Below, piece after piece: positions 7,513-11,766 of a DNA stretch of 11,766 bases. The first letter of the stretch is position 1. Each line of letters starts with the position of its first letter. Where the stretch lies: positions 1 to 11,766 of the forward strand of contig CAMZCW010000058.1 of the NCBI GenBank assembly GCA_947305045.1, given 5' to 3'. The position numbers were made by a program, and so were the translations under genes. The DNA is from an uncultured Bacteroidales bacterium (GTDB taxonomy: Bacteria; Bacteroidota; Bacteroidia; Bacteroidales; UBA932). Under the pieces are notes generated by a model. It did no database searches and was not told the DNA's origin. It saw nothing but the letters and a program-made list of their open reading frames with translations.

Positions 7513-8493
7513 CTACAGATGTTGATAAGCGGCAATCAGGATACGCATCAGCGTGGGTTCCAGCAGGTCGGTTCCAAGGAAGCCGGAATGCGAATAATAG
7601 TCTTTATACCAATAGTCGAACGGAACGCCGGCCTGGCGCAGTGCCCGGGTGAAGGTCTTCACCTGCTGCTTATCCACCAGGATATCCCCCGAACAATACG
7701 TGACGATGGTATAGGGTGCGCCCGGATGCACATAGGTGACCGGCGAAACTTCCCGTCGGGATTCCTCGGACGCCAGGTTGAAATATGCGTCATGCCGGTG
7801 CGACGGGACAAATTCATCCACCGTATGTTCCAGATCATAAATGCCATTGAGCGCCACCAGCAACTTGGCACCGGGGATGCGCATGGCCGCATAGGCGGCC
7901 AGATGACCACCCGCCGAATGACCGGCAAAACCGAAACGGTCTACATCCAGGCCCCATTCGGAGGCATGTTCACGGATGAAGGCAACGGCATCCTGGATGT
8001 CCTGCCAGGTATCCTGGAATACAGCGCCCTGGGTGAGCAGTGAATAGCTGATGCGCACCCCGGCTATGCCGTTGGAGGCCAGAAAACGGGAATGAAGGCT
8101 GTGGGCGCCGAAATTACCCTCGTGCCAACCTCCCCCGTGTATCCAGATGATGTACGGCACGGAGCCGTCCTGCTTTTCCGGCAGATCCACGGCCAGTTTA
8201 AGCTCGTAATCCGGATAGGTTTTGAACACGTATTCCTGAGTGCGGACATGGTGAAAGTCATCGTCTTTGAGGAATACGCGCTTGCCGGAATAGGGCTCAT
8301 ACATATCTCCAGGAACCGTTTCCAGGTCAAAGATTTGGTGACGGAGAATCTTGTTCTCGTCCATTAGCTTGTATCCGCCCTTCACACGGACCAGCTCCAG
8401 GCCATACCGGTTCACTACCCGCTGGGCGGAAAGCGGCAGGGCCAGCAGTGCGGCTGCGAGCACGCACAGGCTTGTTTTCAAGAGGTTTCTCAT
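7513..8493 (-). CDS. Secreted alpha/beta-hydrolase, BD-FAE/HSL-like esterase
   Basis: The 326-aa protein has a signal peptide with predicted cleavage SA|Q after residue 23, then about 85 residues without a recognised domain, then an alpha/beta-hydrolase fold. The oxyanion motif HGGGW is at 119-123 and the nucleophile elbow GHSAGG at 191-196 gives S193. An acidic residue follows in CSGDILVD (D270 most likely, D274 possible) and the catalytic His is H302 in YYSHSGF. The layout matches bifunctional feruloyl/acetyl-xylan-type esterases and related lipases, so removal of an acyl group from a glycan is the best reading; the acyl group is unknown. Its ATG overlaps the stop of the GH97 gene by four bases (ATGA), and the oxidoreductase gene follows after 3 bp, so all three are probably made from one mRNA. 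Confidence 0.88.
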   Translation of the reverse strand: MRNLLKTSLCVLAAALLALPLSAQRVVNRYGLELVRVKGGYKLMDENKILRHQIFDLETVPGDMYEPYSGKRVFLKDDDFHHVRTQEYVFKTYPDYELKLAVDLPEKQDGSVPYIIWIHGGGWHEGNFGAHSLHSRFLASNGIAGVRISYSLLTQGAVFQDTWQDIQDAVAFIREHASEWGLDVDRFGFAGHSAGGHLAAYAAMRIPGAKLLVALNGIYDLEHTVDEFVPSHRHDAYFNLASEESRREVSPVTYVHPGAPYTIVTYCSGDILVDKQQVKTFTRALRQAGVPFDYWYKDYYSHSGFLGTDLLEPTLMRILIAAYQHL

Positions 8494-10505
8494 GGTATCA
8501 ATTCCATTTTTACAGCCAGGCCACCGCCCGGGGCCAGATGGAACGACAGGGTTTTCCCCGCCTCCACTTCCATGGTCCGGTGCCGATAGTCCTGTGCGTT
8601 ATGGGCGGCATTTACGCCATCCTCAAAAATAGTAAGTTTATAACGGCCTTGCGGGAGGAAAGACAGGTCCACTTCCATATCCCAGGCTTCCCAATCATTG
8701 AGTGCGCCCACATACCAGCTCCCATCTTTGGCCTCACGGGCCAGCACGATATGGTGCCCCAGTTCACCCTGCAGCGGCAAGGTCTGTGTCCACACCGTAG
8801 GGACGGAGGTAATGAAGTCTGTGCACTCCTGCTCTTGCATATAGCGGGTAGGCGTATCGCTGAGCATGCTGAGTGGGGATTCAAACACCACATATTCAGC
8901 TAACTGGCGGCAACGGGTACCCTGACTCATGGGGTCCGACCAAATACCCCGGAAGCTTTCCCGCGTAGCGTTGCGCATGGCACCCGGCGTATAGTCGGCC
9001 GGACCTGCAATGCCCCGGATGAACGGGAAGGTGACATCGTAGGTCACCATATCACAGGTGTACGTGGGCGATTTGAGCTGCTCCATGCCATGGACGCCCT
9101 CCACGTTGAGCACATTGGGCCAGGTGCGGTTGATGCCCGCCGGCTTGGCGCCGCCATGGAAGTCCAGGACCAGATGGTAGCGGGAAGCCAGTTGAGCGCT
9201 CTTGTAGTAGAATTCGTTCATGAGCTGGTCGTCCCGGCCAATGGCATCCAGCTTAAAGCCGCAGATGCCCATGGCTGCATAGGTGCTGAAAATGCGCTCC
9301 ATCTCCTTCTGGAGCACATAATAGCCTACCCACAGCATAAGGCCCACGCCCCGCTCACGGCCGTATGCCACCAGCATGGGGAGGTCGATTTGAGGGACCA
9401 CGGCAAAGGCGCTGCCGGCCATGGCGTCGTACCAGCCATCGTCCAGCACCACGTAGGGAATGCCGTTCCGGGCGGCGAAGTCGATGTAATACTTGTAGGT
9501 GTCGTTGTTGACGCCGGCGACAAAGTCCACCCCGGAGAGATTCCGGTCGCTGAACCACTCCCAGGCCACCTGACCGGGCCGAATCCAGGAGGTGTCCTCC
9601 AGACGCGCAGGACTGGCCAGTTTGTACACCAGGTTGTTGTCCAGGAGGTCCCTGTCATCCGTCGAAACCGCCACCACGCGCCAGGGCAGGTTGCCGCCTT
9701 CCGGGACACGGGCCAGATAGGGCTTGCGGGAGGTAACCACCTGATTATGACCGCCTATGGTCACGGACGGGTCATGGCTCCCCTGCCGCAGGCCGGCCGG
9801 ATAGGGCGCATAAACGCCCTGCAGGGCATCGCCCGCCGCCGTGGGATACAGGTACATCCCCGGATAGTGTTCCAGGTCCGACTCCGTAATGCACAGCTTT
9901 ACGCCGCCGGGATATTCCACCAGCAGCGGGAGAAATGCCAGCCGGCCCTTTTCCCAGGCCGATACAGGGGTGTGGGCGTAGGTGTTCTCAAAGGTGTTGA
10001 AGAACTGAATCTCGTAGTCGCCCGTCTTGCGCACATACGGGATGTACGCGCTGCGACCTTCGCCAATACGGAATGCAGCCTGCTCGGAGCGGACGATGAC
10101 TTCCCCCTTCTGACGCAGCACAAAGCGGTAAGCGGCGCCGTCGTCATAGGCACGGAAAACTACGTCGTAGCCGTCCCGGCCCACCAAGGTGAGTTCGTTG
10201 CAATGATTCCGCTCCACGTCCCGCTTGTAAACCGGCGTAACAAAGCATTCGTCCAGGGTTTGGTGCTGTGCTTTCCTGAGCCGCATGCCCGCGCCCATAA
10301 GTCCACGGTCCGTATCCAGGGACAGCGGAGCCTCCTGCAGCAGAAGAGCGCCATCGTAGGACAAGGACCAGGTGAGCTGGCCGGACAGCGTCACGTTCAC
10401 CGTCAGCCTGCCGTCGGGCGAAGCGAGGCTATACCGCTTCTGCCCGTGCACCCCCAAAGGGAGCACGAGCAGTACTACAGCCAGAAAAAGGACTCTGCTT
10501 CGCAT
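8490..10505 (-). CDS. GH97-family glycoside hydrolase, retaining type (alpha-galactosidase-like)
   Basis: GH97 enzymes cut alpha-glucosides or alpha-galactosides in the Bacteroidota periplasm. The 671-aa protein has a signal peptide cut at HG|Q (Q22), an N-terminal beta-supersandwich (about 25-290), a TIM barrel (about 300-570) with VAWEWFSDRN, YVVLDDGWYD and GFKLDAIGRDDQ, and a C-terminal beta-sandwich (about 575-671). The family has an inverting branch (SusB, alpha-glucosidase) and a retaining branch (BT1871, alpha-galactosidase, nucleophile D415 and acid/base E470 as I recall). Here D420 in KLD and E475 in GME sit with the same 55-residue spacing, and a barrel Asp is present, so the retaining branch is favoured. 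The gene lies 3 bp after the small beta-sandwich gene and overlaps the esterase gene by ATGA. Galactose specificity is inferred, since retaining members could accept other sugars. Confidence 0.93.
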   Translation of the reverse strand: MRSRVLFLAVVLLVLPLGVHGQKRYSLASPDGRLTVNVTLSGQLTWSLSYDGALLLQEAPLSLDTDRGLMGAGMRLRKAQHQTLDECFVTPVYKRDVERNHCNELTLVGRDGYDVVFRAYDDGAAYRFVLRQKGEVIVRSEQAAFRIGEGRSAYIPYVRKTGDYEIQFFNTFENTYAHTPVSAWEKGRLAFLPLLVEYPGGVKLCITESDLEHYPGMYLYPTAAGDALQGVYAPYPAGLRQGSHDPSVTIGGHNQVVTSRKPYLARVPEGGNLPWRVVAVSTDDRDLLDNNLVYKLASPARLEDTSWIRPGQVAWEWFSDRNLSGVDFVAGVNNDTYKYYIDFAARNGIPYVVLDDGWYDAMAGSAFAVVPQIDLPMLVAYGRERGVGLMLWVGYYVLQKEMERIFSTYAAMGICGFKLDAIGRDDQLMNEFYYKSAQLASRYHLVLDFHGGAKPAGINRTWPNVLNVEGVHGMEQLKSPTYTCDMVTYDVTFPFIRGIAGPADYTPGAMRNATRESFRGIWSDPMSQGTRCRQLAEYVVFESPLSMLSDTPTRYMQEQECTDFITSVPTVWTQTLPLQGELGHHIVLAREAKDGSWYVGALNDWEAWDMEVDLSFLPQGRYKLTIFEDGVNAAHNAQDYRHRTMEVEAGKTLSFHLAPGGGLAVKMELIP

Positions 10506-10508
10506 GCT

Positions 10509-11099
10509 TTACTTTTTGTATTTCTTGGGCGCTACACAAACATCGTCAATGCGGAACACGCAGGCGTTTCCGTTCTGGCGGAAGCGGATGCTCAGGTTCT
10601 CGGCATTGGGCAGTTTGGAGGTGACGCGATAGGTGAACGTAAGCTGGGAGCCCTCGTCGGTGGAAAGCGGCTCAAATTCCAGCTGGTTCCAACCCACACC
10701 GTCCTGGGAGTATTCCACCACCAGGTCAGTCCCGTCGAAACGACGGACACCTTTGAGCAGGGCGAAGCCTACGACGGGCTTTTTCATGCCCATGGTGTTG
10801 ATGCCGCTAATCTGGAAATAAGAGCCATAGGCATCGGCAATGCGGATGTTGCAGCCACGGGAGGCAGAGTTGCCTACGAGGGTGGTGTAGTCTGCATTCT
10901 TCTGCGTAGCTCCGGTGTACTGCACTTCGGCGTCGCCTTCAAAAACGAACTGCTTGTTGTTGGTGAAGCCGCCTTCCTCATAGTAATCAGAAACGCTCAT
11001 GTTGGCGTTCAACCGACCCATGTTCTCTTCGAATACCTGGGCATTGCAAAGGGCGCTCACGCCCATCAGGGCCATGAAGGCCACAAAAATCTTTTTCAT
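10509..11099 (-). CDS. Small secreted beta-sandwich protein of unknown function
   Basis: The product has 196 aa: a signal peptide with predicted cut NA|Q after residue 20, then a single beta-rich domain. It starts VFEENMG and ends with IRFRQNGNACVFRIDDVCV, with the middle pattern GFALLKG...LVVEYSQDGVGWNQL. This arrangement (N-terminal FEE/FEN strand, an EYS.DG.W strand, closing RIDDV strand) recalls the jelly-roll modules that Bacteroidota attach to secreted enzymes, here as a protein on its own. No catalytic motif or cell-surface sorting domain is visible. A glycan-binding or accessory role is a guess from its place between the GH28-like gene (10 bp gap) and the GH97 gene (3 bp gap). The ATG is preceded by no clear Shine-Dalgarno sequence. 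Confidence 0.72.
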   Translation of the reverse strand: MKKIFVAFMALMGVSALCNAQVFEENMGRLNANMSVSDYYEEGGFTNNKQFVFEGDAEVQYTGATQKNADYTTLVGNSASRGCNIRIADAYGSYFQISGINTMGMKKPVVGFALLKGVRRFDGTDLVVEYSQDGVGWNQLEFEPLSTDEGSQLTFTYRVTSKLPNAENLSIRFRQNGNACVFRIDDVCVAPKKYKK

Positions 11100-11109
11100 A
11101 CTTCAGTGT

Positions 11110-11766
11110 TTACTTTACAGTTATATTTTTTACAAAATCATTGGTTGTCACGTTTTCCGGTGTCACCGGAACGCCATCTATCCGTACATTGCTGAGCGTG
11201 ATATTCTCCACAATGTGGTCCTTGTCGTAGCCCAGCATCTGGATGGTGGGACGCAGCACCCGATGGGCGTCAATGTTCTCTATGAGGACCCCGTCAATGT
11301 GGCCGCGTTCCTTGCTGCTGCTCCACACGGCCGAATTGATCCACATGGAAATAAAGTTGACGCTTTCCTCGATACGCAGGTTCCGGAAGACAATGCCGCT
11401 GACGACGCCATTGTCGCAGTGATACACGCGGATACTCCATTCACGGCCTTTGTCATGAATGATGTCGTTATCCTCGAACACCACGTCCCGGATGTCCTTG
11501 ACAATCTCGGCGCCTACACTCACGGCATGGGCGACTTCGTTCCACAGCACATTGCCATAGGCATGGACGTGCTCGGTGGGGCCGCCGTTCGGAGTGGTTT
11601 TAATGACGATGAGGTCGTCCAGGGTACGGATAAAGCAGTTCCGGACAACGACATTGCGGCTGTTGCAAATGTCCACGCCGTCGGAATTGGCCCGGTAGCC
11701 CAGAATCTTGACCCCGTCGATAACCACGTTTTCGCTGTTCTTCACCGGGATGGTCCAAACGCTGGC
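11110..11766 (-). CDS. Right-handed beta-helix enzyme, GH28-like, 5' end outside the window
   Basis: The reading frame stays open to the window edge, so the visible 218 residues are the C-terminal part; the GTG at 11745 is an internal Val codon, not the start. Repeated short strands with Asn-rich turns (NVVIDGV, NVVVRNC, DVVFEDN, GIVFRNL, GVLIENI, NITLSNV) show a parallel beta-helix. It resembles GH28: NSDGVD gives D29, LDDLIVIK gives D50 and D51, and the 21-residue spacing from D29 to D50 matches that of polygalacturonase catalytic Asps (D180, D201, D202). A histidine follows in VAHAVSVGAE (H80). The Arg-Ile-Lys motif that binds galacturonate carboxylate is instead Arg-Val-Tyr (113-115), so a substrate other than polygalacturonan is possible. 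GH49 or GH110 relatives cannot be excluded. Any signal peptide would lie upstream. It precedes the next gene by 10 bp in the presumed operon. Confidence 0.8.
   Translation of the reverse strand, partial: ASVWTIPVKNSENVVIDGVKILGYRANSDGVDICNSRNVVVRNCFIRTLDDLIVIKTTPNGGPTEHVHAYGNVLWNEVAHAVSVGAEIVKDIRDVVFEDNDIIHDKGREWSIRVYHCDNGVVSGIVFRNLRIEESVNFISMWINSAVWSSSKERGHIDGVLIENIDAHRVLRPTIQMLGYDKDHIVENITLSNVRIDGVPVTPENVTTNDFVKNITVK

Larger units (their letters stand above)
2044..11766 (-). other. Seven-gene co-directional cluster, distal part of a probable polysaccharide utilisation locus
   Basis: All seven genes run the same way with junctions of 10, 3, -4, 3, -4 and 46 bp, from right to left. Six have visible export signals (five signal-peptidase I type, one lipoprotein) and the seventh lacks only its start. 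The mix of GH28-like, GH97 and GH92 enzymes with two esterases is typical of PULs. No SusC/SusD genes, regulator or promoter is seen inside, so the control region should lie beyond 11766. Single-transcript expression is inferred from spacing. Confidence 0.75.

Noticed and set aside
9090..11195. 701-codon plus-strand open frame opposite the GH97 and beta-sandwich genes
   Set aside because: It runs antisense across two well-supported genes, its product has no recognisable domain, and long antisense frames are expected in G+C-rich coding DNA.
11743..11745. GTG as the start of the beta-helix gene
   Set aside because: The frame continues to the window edge with sensible sequence (SVWTIP before it), and a GH28-like fold needs more N-terminal coils than 211 residues allow.
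1..11766. CRISPR arrays, insertion sequences, integrase genes or long direct repeats
   Set aside because: I looked for repeated units, transposase-like proteins and terminal inverted repeats and saw none; having a tRNA gene near the cluster is not enough to call an integrated element.

Overview
The window looks like part of a moderately G+C-rich Bacteroidota chromosome, most likely order Bacteroidales. Three things point there: promoters of the Bacteroidota type (TTTG, about 20 bp, TAnnTTTG), start codons without a clear Shine-Dalgarno sequence, and secreted glycan-degrading enzymes whose predicted signal-peptidase cleavage leaves an N-terminal Gln. No database search was possible, so genus and species are left open. 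Every gene I can support is on the minus strand, so transcription runs from the right edge to the left.

From right to left, positions 11766 to 2044 hold a tight run of seven export-targeted proteins that resembles the distal part of a polysaccharide utilisation locus (PUL). They are a GH28-like right-handed beta-helix enzyme (its 5' end lies outside the window), a small beta-sandwich protein, a GH97 glycosidase of the retaining type, an alpha/beta-hydrolase esterase, a secreted FAD-dependent oxidoreductase, a GH92 alpha-mannosidase lipoprotein and an SGNH esterase. Two junctions are ATGA overlaps, two are 3-bp gaps and the others are 10 and 46 bp. I saw no promoter inside the run, so one transcript starting beyond the right edge is likely. 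No SusC/SusD pair, sensor or sulfatase is visible; if present they lie upstream, outside the window.

Positions 2003 to 126 hold dxs, the housekeeping gene for 1-deoxy-D-xylulose-5-phosphate synthase. It has its own promoter squeezed into 40 bp and probably gives a nearly leaderless mRNA. Positions 55 to 1 hold the 5' three quarters of a tRNA-Thr(TGT) gene, also behind its own textbook promoter. No terminator is evident between the PUL tail, dxs and the tRNA.

Taken together, the accessory run suggests periplasmic and cell-surface breakdown of an acylated glycan. Two esterases would remove acyl groups, GH28-like, GH97 and GH92 enzymes would cut the backbone and alpha-linked side sugars, and an exported flavoprotein would carry out an unidentified oxidation. 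The substrate cannot be read from the sequence. The most unusual points are the oxidoreductase inside a hydrolase cassette, the altered active-site motifs in the GH28-like and SGNH enzymes, and the complete agreement of all five signal-peptidase I substrates with the Bacteroidota Q-rule. No stretch longer than 300 bp lacks a gene.
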